Below, piece by piece: positions 1-8,701 of a stretch of DNA of 37,137 bases. This DNA is from Candidatus Thorarchaeota archaeon. GTDB lineage: Archaea > Asgardarchaeota > Thorarchaeia > Thorarchaeales > Thorarchaeaceae. The first letter of the stretch is position 1. Each line of letters opens with the position of its first letter. The stretch is taken from assembly GCA_004376265.1 (NCBI GenBank), contig SOKL01000120.1, forward strand, positions 1-37,137, given 5' to 3'. Both the position numbers and the translations under genes were made by a program. Below the pieces are notes generated by a model, which saw only the letters and a list, made by a program, of their open reading frames with translations, ran no database searches and had not been told where the DNA came from.

Positions 1-126
1 GACAGTATTCACCATCTGAATCGGGGCAATGTTGTATGTTGGTTCAGGGCGTTCGAAAATCTGTTCTACATTGATTCTTTCAGCTAGAGCCTCTGCATAT
101 GTCAAAAGAGAGAAACGGCCGCACAT
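1..126 (-). CDS. SRAP-domain protein (HMCES/YedK-like, abasic-site DNA-protein crosslinking), partial, runs off the window start
   Basis: Read on the minus strand from ATG at 126: MCGRFSLLTYAEALAERINVEQIFERPEPTYNIAPIQMVNTV. It has the N-terminal MCGRF (catalytic Cys2) and YNIAP motifs of SRAP. Not in the ORF track because it is truncated. Confidence 0.88.
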   Translation of the reverse strand, partial: MCGRFSLLTYAEALAERINVEQIFERPEPTYNIAPIQMVNTV

Positions 127-221
127 CACAAAGGATTCTCATTCAAGTAGTATAAGAATTGAGGAATAGTCGTTGTTGTCACGGATGCATTTTCAGAGTC
201 CCCTTAAGGATCCCTGATTAT

Positions 222-764
222 TCAGAAATCACCCTCTTCTTCAACAGTCTTTCTTACTCCAGTGCAAATAGAACTGTACTCAGTAAGTTTCCACTGTCCA
301 CTAGAATTAGATCTGAGCTGAACTGGCGTGTTAAGATCCTTACCGCCGCTATCAATGAAGATTTTCAAACCCTTCCCATGCTCCTGCTTCTTGACTACGG
401 TCATAGTAAGGTTGCTTTTGCTAAACTTGTACTCGTTCTTGTAGGTTCCACCAACGTAAGAACGTGCAATGTTCTTGTTCTTCTTGAATTGACCAATGAA
501 GTACTTGGCACTTCTTCCAAGCTTGAGTCCTGATGGAGACCCTCCATCCTCCATACAATCTCTCTTCGAAACTAAAACTGTCATCATTGCATCAGCAAGT
601 TTTGGGTCCTTTTCGATATTGAGAGCGGCAATCACATAGTACATGATGGTGTTCTCAGGTTTACCAGCATCTTTCTCCCATGCAGATTTGAACTTGGAAA
701 AAGAAGTAATCATAGATTTGGTAATCTTAGTCATGTTGAACCACTGGAACAGGCATTGCGTCAC
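222..764 (-). CDS. Conserved hypothetical protein, resembles DUF6935-type proteins (start may be the internal Met at ~734)
   Basis: 180-aa ORF; pattern 'ARSYVGGTYKNEYKFSKSNLTMTV...LKIFIDSGGKDLNTPVQLR...GQWKL' recalls DUF6935 proteins; family assignment is from memory. Confidence 0.5.
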   Translation of the reverse strand: MTQCLFQWFNMTKITKSMITSFSKFKSAWEKDAGKPENTIMYYVIAALNIEKDPKLADAMMTVLVSKRDCMEDGGSPSGLKLGRSAKYFIGQFKKNKNIARSYVGGTYKNEYKFSKSNLTMTVVKKQEHGKGLKIFIDSGGKDLNTPVQLRSNSSGQWKLTEYSSICTGVRKTVEEEGDF

Positions 765-785
765 TGCACAAAAATGTTGGGGGGA

Positions 786-1361
786 CTAGACGATATCAAT
801 GAGAACACGGCCGCCTCGCACAAGTCCCCAATTCAACCATTTCAATTGACTCCAACGTTCAAATGCTATAGACTGGAAATTCTTTAATTTGCAGAAGTAA
901 GCTGTGAGTACAATCCCATGTGAAACCACTAGGATATTCTTGCGATGAAACATCATGTTGATCTTGTTTACTGCACTCTCGAAGCGTTTGAGGGCGGCAG
1001 CTCCAGACTCCCAACCAGGCGCATTTTCACTCATATTCACTAAGGTATCACGGACTCGCGTTCTGTATTCTTCATCCGAAAGACTTCCCTCATGCTCACG
1101 TTTTAGTTCGTCCAACCCTGACAACGCGTACTTTTGAATGTCCAGTCCCTCGGCAAAGGCATCTACAGTCTGACAAGCCTTCTTCTCATTTGAATGTACA
1201 ATTCCATGAATCACCTCGAATGCCTCTTTCGAAGCGAGTTCCTTCGTCTTCTCCAAACCGTCTGATGTTATGGACCACTCAGTTACTGGTGTTGACGGAT
1301 CAAATTTGGTTTCTGCATGTCTTAGAAAGTAGATGGAGTTTGACATTTCTTTTTGGTCCAT
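786..1361 (-). CDS. Histidine phosphatase (phosphoglycerate mutase-like) family protein
   Basis: N-terminal 'IYFLRHAETKFD' (RHG-like motif) and C-terminal 'ILVVSHGIVLTAYF'. Confidence 0.85.
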   Translation of the reverse strand: MDQKEMSNSIYFLRHAETKFDPSTPVTEWSITSDGLEKTKELASKEAFEVIHGIVHSNEKKACQTVDAFAEGLDIQKYALSGLDELKREHEGSLSDEEYRTRVRDTLVNMSENAPGWESGAAALKRFESAVNKINMMFHRKNILVVSHGIVLTAYFCKLKNFQSIAFERWSQLKWLNWGLVRGGRVLIDIV

Positions 1362-1493
1362 TCTATTTTTTCACGCGAATGATGCCTGTCAGATTCTCAT
1401 GGAATATAGTCATGGTACTAAAGGATTCGCATCTCCTCAAACGATACAGATGGTAAGATGAGAGACAGATGAAAGCCATCTCTACATCTTATA

Positions 1494-3557
1494 CTATGCC
1501 GCTTTACTACCTGGTGGAAGTTCATCGAGTTTCACAGGTACCCAAGCGCCTTCTTTGTCAGCTCTTTCAACAGCGAGGATCATACCATGACTCTCTATAC
1601 CGCCTATCTTCTTTGGCTCTAGATTTACAAGGAAGAGACCTGTGAGACCTTCAAGTTCCTCAGGTTTGTAGAGATGACCAAGTCCTGTCACCATAGTACG
1701 CTTCTCAGTACCGATGTCAACCTCAATCTTGAGGAGCCGGTCCTTACCTTTCACCTTTTCACACTTCAGAATCTTCCCGGCGCGGAGGTCAATTTTCTGA
1801 AAGTCGTCAAATGTTATTGTATCTTTTATTGGTGCCAATTTTAGTTCAACCTCTCCCGATTGTGCTGCAGACGCAGTAGTTACTCGGTCACTAATGATCT
1901 GCTTGAGTTCTGCTAGGAGCTCCTCATCAATCTTGGAAATAACTGGAGCTGGCTTGCTCAATTTTACTCCAATCGCAGGTGGAATAAGTGCATCCTTGAG
2001 TAAAGTCTCATGAACGCTTGTTGGATCATTACCAAGCTGACCCCATATCGTTTCAGCAGCTGATGGAAGGAATGGTTCGATGAAGATTGCTAGAGCCTTG
2101 GACAAGGCTAATGCATTGTAAAGAACCTCTCCTGTCTTCTTCTTATCTTCCTTTACAAGCTTCCACGGTTGCTGGGACTGGAAATACTCATTGCCAACTG
2201 CTGCTATTCTCAGAACTTCGTCTGCGACCTTTTTTAGTTCGTACTCGTTCACGGCGTCAGTTATTGTATCGATTGCAGTTTCTAGTTCTTTCTTGAGCTT
2301 AGAGTCGAACTTGCCCTTAGGCACTTCACCAAAGTGTTTGTGCGTGAAGTGAACTGCTCTATAGAGAAAGTTCCCCAATGTTGCTACGAGCTCGTTGTTA
2401 ACCTTTTCAGCGAATGTATCCCAACTGAAGTCCAGGTCTTTTGTCTGAGATGTGTATGCAGCGATGTAGTATCGAAGATAATCAGGATCAAGACCTCTAT
2501 CAAGGTAGTCTTCGATAACCCACACTACATAGCCCCTACCTCTGCTGAAATTGTGACCCTCAATCTTAACCATGCCTGATGCAACAATTGCGGAGGCAAG
2601 GTTGTAACCACTTGCCTTCAACATTGCAGGAAAGAAGATACAGTGATGATGTACTATGTCTAGGCCAATATAATTTACAATCCTGCCATTTCCTGGTTTC
2701 CAGTACTTCTCCCACTCCTTGGGTTTCTTAATCTTCTTAGCCCACTGCTCAGTGCTCGAAATGTAATGTATGGGCGCATCTACCCACACGTAGATTGTCA
2801 GATCTTCGTCGCCGGGATATGGGATACCCCACTCCAAGTCACGGGTAATACACCAATCATTCAGCCCTTCCTTGATCCAACCAAGTGCGAAGTTCTTTGC
2901 GTTCTTTGTTCCATCGACATTAGTCAGATAGTCCTTTAGGAAGCCCTCAAACTCACTGAGTTTGAAATAATAGTGAGTCCTTGTCACTGGTCTTGTTGGG
3001 GACCCGCATATTGCACAACGAGGATTCAGGATTTCCCCTGGCTCGAGGTAACGACCACAACCCTGGTCACACTCATCTCCTCGTGCATCTACACTACAGT
3101 GAGGGCAGGTTCCTCGGACGAATCGATCTGGCAGTGATCGACCACAGCTATCACAGTATGGTGTTTCTAAATCCTTGGCGTAGATGTAGTCATTCTTTTG
3201 CCACTCTTTCACAATTTGGAGGGTCCGGTCGACGTTCTCCTTGTCATCCGTGGTACCGTAGTTATCGAAGTTGATATTCAACTTTGGAAATGTTTCCAGA
3301 TAGTGATTGTGATACTTGGTATACAGTTCCTTCGGCGAAATCCCTAATGACTCAGATATTGTGAGGATTGGAGTACCATGAGTATCAGACCCGGAAACGA
3401 AAGTGACATCCACTTGTAACTTCTTCAGGAGTCGGACAAATACGTCTGCAGGCACGTAGGTCCTGAGGTGACCGATGTGCATCTGACCGCTTGCATATGG
3501 TAGTCCGCATGTTACAAGCACTGGATCTTTGGTCGGATAATTTCTCAGTTTAGTCAC
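1494..3557 (-). CDS. metG: Methionyl-tRNA synthetase with C-terminal EMAPII/Trbp111-like tRNA-binding domain
   Basis: 'PYASGQMHIGHLRTYVPADVFVR' (HIGH motif), zinc-knuckle Cys pairs, 'CITRDLEWGIPYPGD', C-terminal 'DFQKIDLRAGKILKCEKVKGKDRLLKIEVDIG'. Confidence 0.96.
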   Translation of the reverse strand: MTKLRNYPTKDPVLVTCGLPYASGQMHIGHLRTYVPADVFVRLLKKLQVDVTFVSGSDTHGTPILTISESLGISPKELYTKYHNHYLETFPKLNINFDNYGTTDDKENVDRTLQIVKEWQKNDYIYAKDLETPYCDSCGRSLPDRFVRGTCPHCSVDARGDECDQGCGRYLEPGEILNPRCAICGSPTRPVTRTHYYFKLSEFEGFLKDYLTNVDGTKNAKNFALGWIKEGLNDWCITRDLEWGIPYPGDEDLTIYVWVDAPIHYISSTEQWAKKIKKPKEWEKYWKPGNGRIVNYIGLDIVHHHCIFFPAMLKASGYNLASAIVASGMVKIEGHNFSRGRGYVVWVIEDYLDRGLDPDYLRYYIAAYTSQTKDLDFSWDTFAEKVNNELVATLGNFLYRAVHFTHKHFGEVPKGKFDSKLKKELETAIDTITDAVNEYELKKVADEVLRIAAVGNEYFQSQQPWKLVKEDKKKTGEVLYNALALSKALAIFIEPFLPSAAETIWGQLGNDPTSVHETLLKDALIPPAIGVKLSKPAPVISKIDEELLAELKQIISDRVTTASAAQSGEVELKLAPIKDTITFDDFQKIDLRAGKILKCEKVKGKDRLLKIEVDIGTEKRTMVTGLGHLYKPEELEGLTGLFLVNLEPKKIGGIESHGMILAVERADKEGAWVPVKLDELPPGSKAA

Positions 3558-3838
3558 ACTCCTGTTTCTGTTGATTGTAACCTACTCTGAACTGAAGAGG
3601 AAAGTCTGCAGAAAATGCAAGATAGACTAATCTAACGTATCTCGCATAGGCGACCTTTGAAATAAATGTTCTGACGTTTCTTTCGTTGAGTTTTATTCCC
3701 GCCTTCAATCAAGTAGGTTAAAGCTTCACCAGAGTCTAAGAATATAACTCTAACGATAATTCGAACTTGTAGAAATTTAGAACACGTGTTCCAAGATTTT
3801 CGAAAGAGAAACTCAGTGAAGAAAGAGAATCTGTAAAA

Positions 3839-3955
3839 CTACCTCCGATTCTTGAGACGCCGACGCATAGCTCTATCTGATTGGAGTCGATGCTTTCGGA
3901 GAACTGTGGATGTACCTTTTGAACGGGCCAGTTTTGTCTTTTCTGCATCAGCCAT
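3839..3955 (-). CDS. Putative small basic protein (38 aa), not in the ORF track
   Basis: Minus strand ATG 3955 to TAG 3839: MADAEKTKLARSKGTSTVLRKHRLQSDRAMRRRLKNRR. Strongly basic, with 'GGTTGATC' just upstream as a weak SD-like element. No family recognised. Confidence 0.35.
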   Translation of the reverse strand: MADAEKTKLARSKGTSTVLRKHRLQSDRAMRRRLKNRR

Positions 3956-3960
3956 TTTGA

Positions 3961-4470
3961 TCAACCAGGGTGAGTGGACCACAGTCAACGCAAGATGTTG
4001 TGGGGGGACAAACCCTAGGGCTCGTCGACCCCACTGTGTCTCAATGATGCCGGGAGGTGCACACGGAGACAGCGAAATGACCTCATTGGAAAATGAGGAT
4101 CATAAAGGAAGTCAGGAACTCGCGTAGAGGTAACGAAGACTCTGCGCATCTTGGTCCGTTGGTTCACGGTCACTATCCAACAGCCCATAGAGAGTATGGA
4201 GAACTTCCGCGTTCTTTTGGAGGGTTGATGTGGGTCGTGTTTCCTCGGTCATTGTTCGCTTCACCATATGTTTCGTTTTCTGTGGTACAACTCACCTCTA
4301 CTTCCACTGTATTTTCTAATAAGACTTGGCGTTACGTGGCACTATACTCAGGTGTTACCCACGTAATACGTAGAGCAGATTGGGACAATATACACACAGA
4401 GGCCCATCAGACGGCGCGAGGTCTCACTAAACAACACCCTACAAACCACGTTCCAATAGAAAGAAGGGGG
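3961..4470. ncRNA. Candidate structured non-coding RNA region, class unknown
   Basis: ~560-nt gap between CDSs with no credible ORF and several inverted repeats: 4077-4103 (11 bp, one bulge, GGAA loop), 4122-4147 (8 bp with one G-U on +), 4000-4034 (GTGGGG/CCCCAC), 4037-4071 (TGTCTC/GAGACA), 4185-4199, 4332-4366 (TTACGTGG/CCACGTAA). Confidence 0.35.
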
Positions 4471-4519
4471 GAGGGGGGGTCACATTTTCAGCATATTTCT
4501 AGAAAGAATCGAAGTAGGT

Positions 4520-7500
4520 CTATGGTGATTTACTTTCACTATTTCCATTTCGTTCTTCAAAGAACTCCGCGAAATCAAACTCAGGGATTGAAGTTTCATG
4601 TTCCTCACACTGAACAATCAATTCCTTCTCAATGGCTTCCGAAACGAGAGTACAACCTCGTGCCTCGGAAACTCCGAAAGTAGTTACTCCTCGTGCAAGA
4701 TAGATCGGTTTCGAGCAGTGTTTTGTTTCCTGAGTAAGAAGAAGTTCTTCGAGGTGACGATAACGTCTCGGGAAACCAGCAGGTGTAGCAATCTTGTAGA
4801 ATCGGTTCAATGATCCATCCATTGAAGTTTCGAAGATGTAATCCAGCATCTCTGAAACTTTCGCATCCAATATTGCGGATGGTTTACCACTGTCATATAG
4901 ATCATCGAGATATGTGCCGACTTGCATCCCGTATGATTCCATCTTCCTGTTATGCTCAATGGAAGCTGAACGTACAGTGATGAAAGCACAGATGAGATTG
5001 CGAGTCTGAACAGCGCGGATTATGTCAGATATGGGGATTACTCTCATTGCTTCCTCATCGAACATCTCAAACTCCTGCCGGAAGTGTGTGACTGCCGAAA
5101 TGAAAGCTGCAACAATACCCTCTTCGAATCCTCCTTTCACGATTCGAGAGTATATTGGAATTCCGCTGCTCTTATGCATTACAATAACTCCGATGATGTT
5201 GTCTACATCATCAAAGCGGCGTTTGTTCGCTAAATCGATAGCAAACTCAGTCTTCTTCTTGCGTACATAGAATACGCGTCCAAACAGAGAACCTATGGAA
5301 ATAGCTGCAATTGTTAGTATTGGAGGAAGGTAAGTTTCAAGCCAAATTAGAGGAATAAGTTCTGGAGGAGTGTATTGAGTGACCAGGAAATCATAAACTT
5401 GATCCAGCGCAAAATTCGTCTTATTAACAAAGATACGAATCGAATATCCTATACCATCATACCATGGCGGTTGAATGAAAATTGAATATACTCCCGGTGA
5501 TACTCCAGATGATACTTCAGTCAGGTATCCTTCCATCTCCACTTCAAATGATCTATAGAGTCTATAGTACACCTGGGCCCCAACAACAGGAATTCCAGTG
5601 TCAACCTCTATGAGCATTAGAGTGATATTTAGATCATGACGTTGATACCAAACAGGAGAATCCATTTCTATACGTATTGCTCTCTCTTGAACAATGAGTG
5701 AAAATAACACTACATCACTTTGGTATCCAGTTTTGTTTGCGGTTATAGTGAATTCGTATAATCCCGTCTGATTGGTATTGAAGAAAATCAAATATCCTTC
5801 TACTTGTGGAATCATATCATAGGAAAGAATCGAATAACTTGTGAAATCGACATTTATCGATGCATCACTTATGTTTGTAGGAACGCTGCTAGTCTGTTCA
5901 TAAAATAGTAGTATCTGAAATGGTTGGTTTACGCCGACTGATGAGACTGTTGAATCACCTGCAATTTGAATTTGGGTAGATATTGTTGTTGCAGTCAATG
6001 TGAAGGACATGAACTGAGTCCGGTGGTCAATAAGTGAAGCGTTAATTGTTAGAGTATATGTCCCGGTATCAGAGGGGGTCAAGTTGAATGAGAAGAACCC
6101 ACTTCCTTCATTCGTAGCGGCCGTATAGGAAATACCTGTTTCTGGCGATGAGTGTACTATGCTCACAGTTGCACCGTTTATGCCAAAACCAGACCCATTC
6201 GTATATCGTACAACCAATCGGTATTGTTCGCCAAAACTGATTTGAGCAGATGTTCCATTTTCAAGGGAGAGATTAGTTGTTTTTTCACCAACCAGAATGA
6301 AAAGGGCATCCTGGTCTTCTTCATAATATTGTTTTGAAGCGGAGATTGTGATTGCATAACTATCTGAGTGCACGGCAGTAAATTCGATTGAGTAATTACC
6401 GTCACCAAAATCATTCAATCCACCCCATGAGACCCCATCAGTTGTGCCTGAAAAATCAATACTCACATTTGCTCCAGGGATTCCTGCCCCATAGAAATCG
6501 GTATAACTAAAGGTCGCGAGAAAGTTGTCACCAATACCAATCTCTGCTGTTGGATTATCAATCAACAGGTCATTATCTGTTAAACTGATTGTCACTAGAA
6601 ACGTGCAAGATGCATCATCATAGAATGGTCTACTTGAATTAACTACAACAAGGTGGGAACCAGGTCCAACTAATGAGGTATCAAAAGTACCCACCCATCT
6701 ATTTTCAATTAGAACAGATACAAAATGGATAGTAGTAGCGGACCAATTTGCAGTTATGGATGCAGCAGGATCATTCAGAAATTCATTGTTCTCCGAATCT
6801 TGGTAATAAACGAAATTCGATCTGCTGAGTCCACTTTCTGTGTCTATAACTGTCTCATGGGGATAGAGAATTGTTCTATGATGAACCTCAAAATTGATAC
6901 TGCCAAATGCTAACTCAGTGCCGTTTGTCCACGAAACAATTACTTCCCAAATACCCGCAGTTGTATTAGCTGATCCAAATTCCAACTGAGAACCATTTAT
7001 CTCACCATTGACTCCTCCACTTATCATCTCCGAATACCATTCAGTACCATTTGGCATCAACCAAATGACTTCAACATTTTGTGGAGCACTTGTAAGGGGA
7101 GAATCTGATCCAATTTGGATTGATGGCTTTGTTATGTTTGTACTTCTAAATACAGTCTCAGGGAGCCAAGTAAGAGTGGGTTCGTTCAACATGAGGGTCT
7201 GTAAATTTCTAACATAGTTTGGTGATTCCAAGTGGACCTCCCACCATCCTAGATTATAGAGAATCGAATTCGGAATAATAATCCTACCTGATGAAATATT
7301 GCAAGATGAAGTCATTGGCGTCCCAGATGGATTAAAGACGGTAATATTCTCCCAATCACTAGGAGTTCTGATGATCAATGTAAAATCATCTATGTCAGGG
7401 ATTGCGCCAATGAATGTGAAGAATTCTATCTTTGGATTACCATTTAATTCTGAATTGAAAAGAACTCCATCATCTAACAGAGAAGTAGATTTTGTTGAAT

Positions 7501-8599
7501 TGATAAATCGACTGTTGAGCATTGTAGCAGAATAATCAAATGAGTAGGACAAATCAGCGGCAAGTTCAACGAGCACATTGTCAGATCTCCATAGAGATGA
7601 ATTGACAATACTTGCTTGTCCAACACTTGCACCTGTTATGATTGTTGAATTTTGACCAATCCTTAGTGTAATATTTGCTTCATCAAACGTGGGTCGAGTT
7701 TCACCAACGAAAAGTATGTTATCCAGTGTGAATTCAATCCATTGGTGAGTGTGAGACACATCTCCGTCAATATAAAGCCCAATTTTGAATTCAAACTCAC
7801 TACCGATACCAGTTAAGTCCACTAATATATCTCCAGTGTTATTCCAATAGGAAGTGAACATGGATTCCGTCGTATTAGTCCAAATTAAGGTGTCATCAAT
7901 ATATACTCGGAGAGTTACATTGGGATTACTGTCAGGACCCTTAATATAGACGTAATCAAAATTTAGAATGAAGTTGTCCAGATAGGGAGTATTGTTTACA
8001 ACCTGGGTCCAATATACAGTACTACCATTGGCATAGAGATAATCTCCTGGTGAACCATACCCCCTACCTATCAAAGTTACTTCTTGATTGCTGTATCCAG
8101 CAATCATGTCCACATTTGAATCAGGACGATAACTAGTTGCATCCCATCCATAGGGATTAAATGAAACAGACCCTGTTGGATTTGTTGTAGATCCAGGTAT
8201 ACCTTCAGCTAAGCTACCATTCTCGATATACAAACGATTAAGATTCCATAGATCAACTGTTACTCTACTTCCAGTCCAATTATTCAAGGTATCAATTGAC
8301 AGGTTTGTTTTGACATTTGATTTTGAATCGGTTTCGGCATGAAGTATTGATGTTGTCTTATTTCCCGTTTGCTCAATCACCGCAGGATCAAGTGTTCCCA
8401 GAAAATCAATATGGTCGGATACAAGACCTCCATCCAAAGGGGCAATTTTACCGGTGTCATCAGTAGTGTCACTCGTTAAATCAAAATCTGCATTACTTGG
8501 ATAATTATCAAATGATGAGAAACTTCCATAGACTAGAATTAGGACGACAAATGCAACTACAAGTTGTCCCTGTTTCATAACTGTAACCCCGGAACTCAA
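4520..8599 (-). CDS. Large cell-surface type I membrane protein: signal peptide, multidomain Ig-like ectodomain, TM helix, longin/roadblock-like cytoplasmic domain (paralogue 1; likely start Met at 8578)
   Basis: N-term 'MKQGQLVVAFVVLILVYGSF'; repeated Ig/Big-like beta segments; many N-x-S/T sequons; TM 'PPILTIAAISIGSLFGRVFYVRKKK'; cytosolic 'IIGVIVMHKSSGIPIYSRIVKGGFEEGIVAAFISAVTHFRQEF'. Confidence 0.85.
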   Translation of the reverse strand: MSSGVTVMKQGQLVVAFVVLILVYGSFSSFDNYPSNADFDLTSDTTDDTGKIAPLDGGLVSDHIDFLGTLDPAVIEQTGNKTTSILHAETDSKSNVKTNLSIDTLNNWTGSRVTVDLWNLNRLYIENGSLAEGIPGSTTNPTGSVSFNPYGWDATSYRPDSNVDMIAGYSNQEVTLIGRGYGSPGDYLYANGSTVYWTQVVNNTPYLDNFILNFDYVYIKGPDSNPNVTLRVYIDDTLIWTNTTESMFTSYWNNTGDILVDLTGIGSEFEFKIGLYIDGDVSHTHQWIEFTLDNILFVGETRPTFDEANITLRIGQNSTIITGASVGQASIVNSSLWRSDNVLVELAADLSYSFDYSATMLNSRFINSTKSTSLLDDGVLFNSELNGNPKIEFFTFIGAIPDIDDFTLIIRTPSDWENITVFNPSGTPMTSSCNISSGRIIIPNSILYNLGWWEVHLESPNYVRNLQTLMLNEPTLTWLPETVFRSTNITKPSIQIGSDSPLTSAPQNVEVIWLMPNGTEWYSEMISGGVNGEINGSQLEFGSANTTAGIWEVIVSWTNGTELAFGSINFEVHHRTILYPHETVIDTESGLSRSNFVYYQDSENNEFLNDPAASITANWSATTIHFVSVLIENRWVGTFDTSLVGPGSHLVVVNSSRPFYDDASCTFLVTISLTDNDLLIDNPTAEIGIGDNFLATFSYTDFYGAGIPGANVSIDFSGTTDGVSWGGLNDFGDGNYSIEFTAVHSDSYAITISASKQYYEEDQDALFILVGEKTTNLSLENGTSAQISFGEQYRLVVRYTNGSGFGINGATVSIVHSSPETGISYTAATNEGSGFFSFNLTPSDTGTYTLTINASLIDHRTQFMSFTLTATTISTQIQIAGDSTVSSVGVNQPFQILLFYEQTSSVPTNISDASINVDFTSYSILSYDMIPQVEGYLIFFNTNQTGLYEFTITANKTGYQSDVVLFSLIVQERAIRIEMDSPVWYQRHDLNITLMLIEVDTGIPVVGAQVYYRLYRSFEVEMEGYLTEVSSGVSPGVYSIFIQPPWYDGIGYSIRIFVNKTNFALDQVYDFLVTQYTPPELIPLIWLETYLPPILTIAAISIGSLFGRVFYVRKKKTEFAIDLANKRRFDDVDNIIGVIVMHKSSGIPIYSRIVKGGFEEGIVAAFISAVTHFRQEFEMFDEEAMRVIPISDIIRAVQTRNLICAFITVRSASIEHNRKMESYGMQVGTYLDDLYDSGKPSAILDAKVSEMLDYIFETSMDGSLNRFYKIATPAGFPRRYRHLEELLLTQETKHCSKPIYLARGVTTFGVSEARGCTLVSEAIEKELIVQCEEHETSIPEFDFAEFFEERNGNSESKSP

Positions 8600-8701
8600 A
8601 GAAAGAACTTCGAATTTAAGTTATAGCTATACTTCGTATCACGGCATAATAAGGAAGACAGGATTACACATAATTAACCGCAATTATGATAGCTCATAAA
8701 A

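Noticed and set aside
159-533. Plus-strand ORFs antisense to well-supported CDSs throughout the track (e.g. 159..533, 955..1137, 14867..15424, 23249..23626, 34679..35011)
   Set aside because: All lie opposite confident genes and show no recognisable domains; expected by-products of six-frame translation.
3595-3612. 'AGAGGAAAGTCTGCAGAAAATGC' resembling RNase P conserved region I
   Set aside because: Isolated match upstream of metG without the other conserved regions nearby; probably coincidental.
3852-4127. 91-aa plus-strand and 70-aa minus-strand (3736..3948) ORFs
   Set aside because: Overlap each other, the hairpin region and the small basic ORF; composition not protein-like.
4158-4181. 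'GTTGGTTCACGGTCACTATCCAAC' resembling a tRNA T-arm
   Set aside because: No acceptor, D-arm or anticodon arm around it; T-loop spacing wrong.
3961-4470. Definite RNase P RNA or SRP RNA call
   Set aside because: Some minus-strand fragments recall RNase P RNA, but the CR I (GAGGAAAGTCC) and CR V (ACAGAA..GGCTTA) motifs could not be placed in order; the SRP helix 8 motif (GGAAGGGAGCAGCC-like) was not found on either strand.
4093-4683. 196-aa plus-strand ORF over the intergenic region and the 3' end of the large surface-protein gene
   Set aside because: Overlaps a strongly supported CDS on the other strand; low-complexity, no recognisable motif; the sequence is better explained by inverted repeats.
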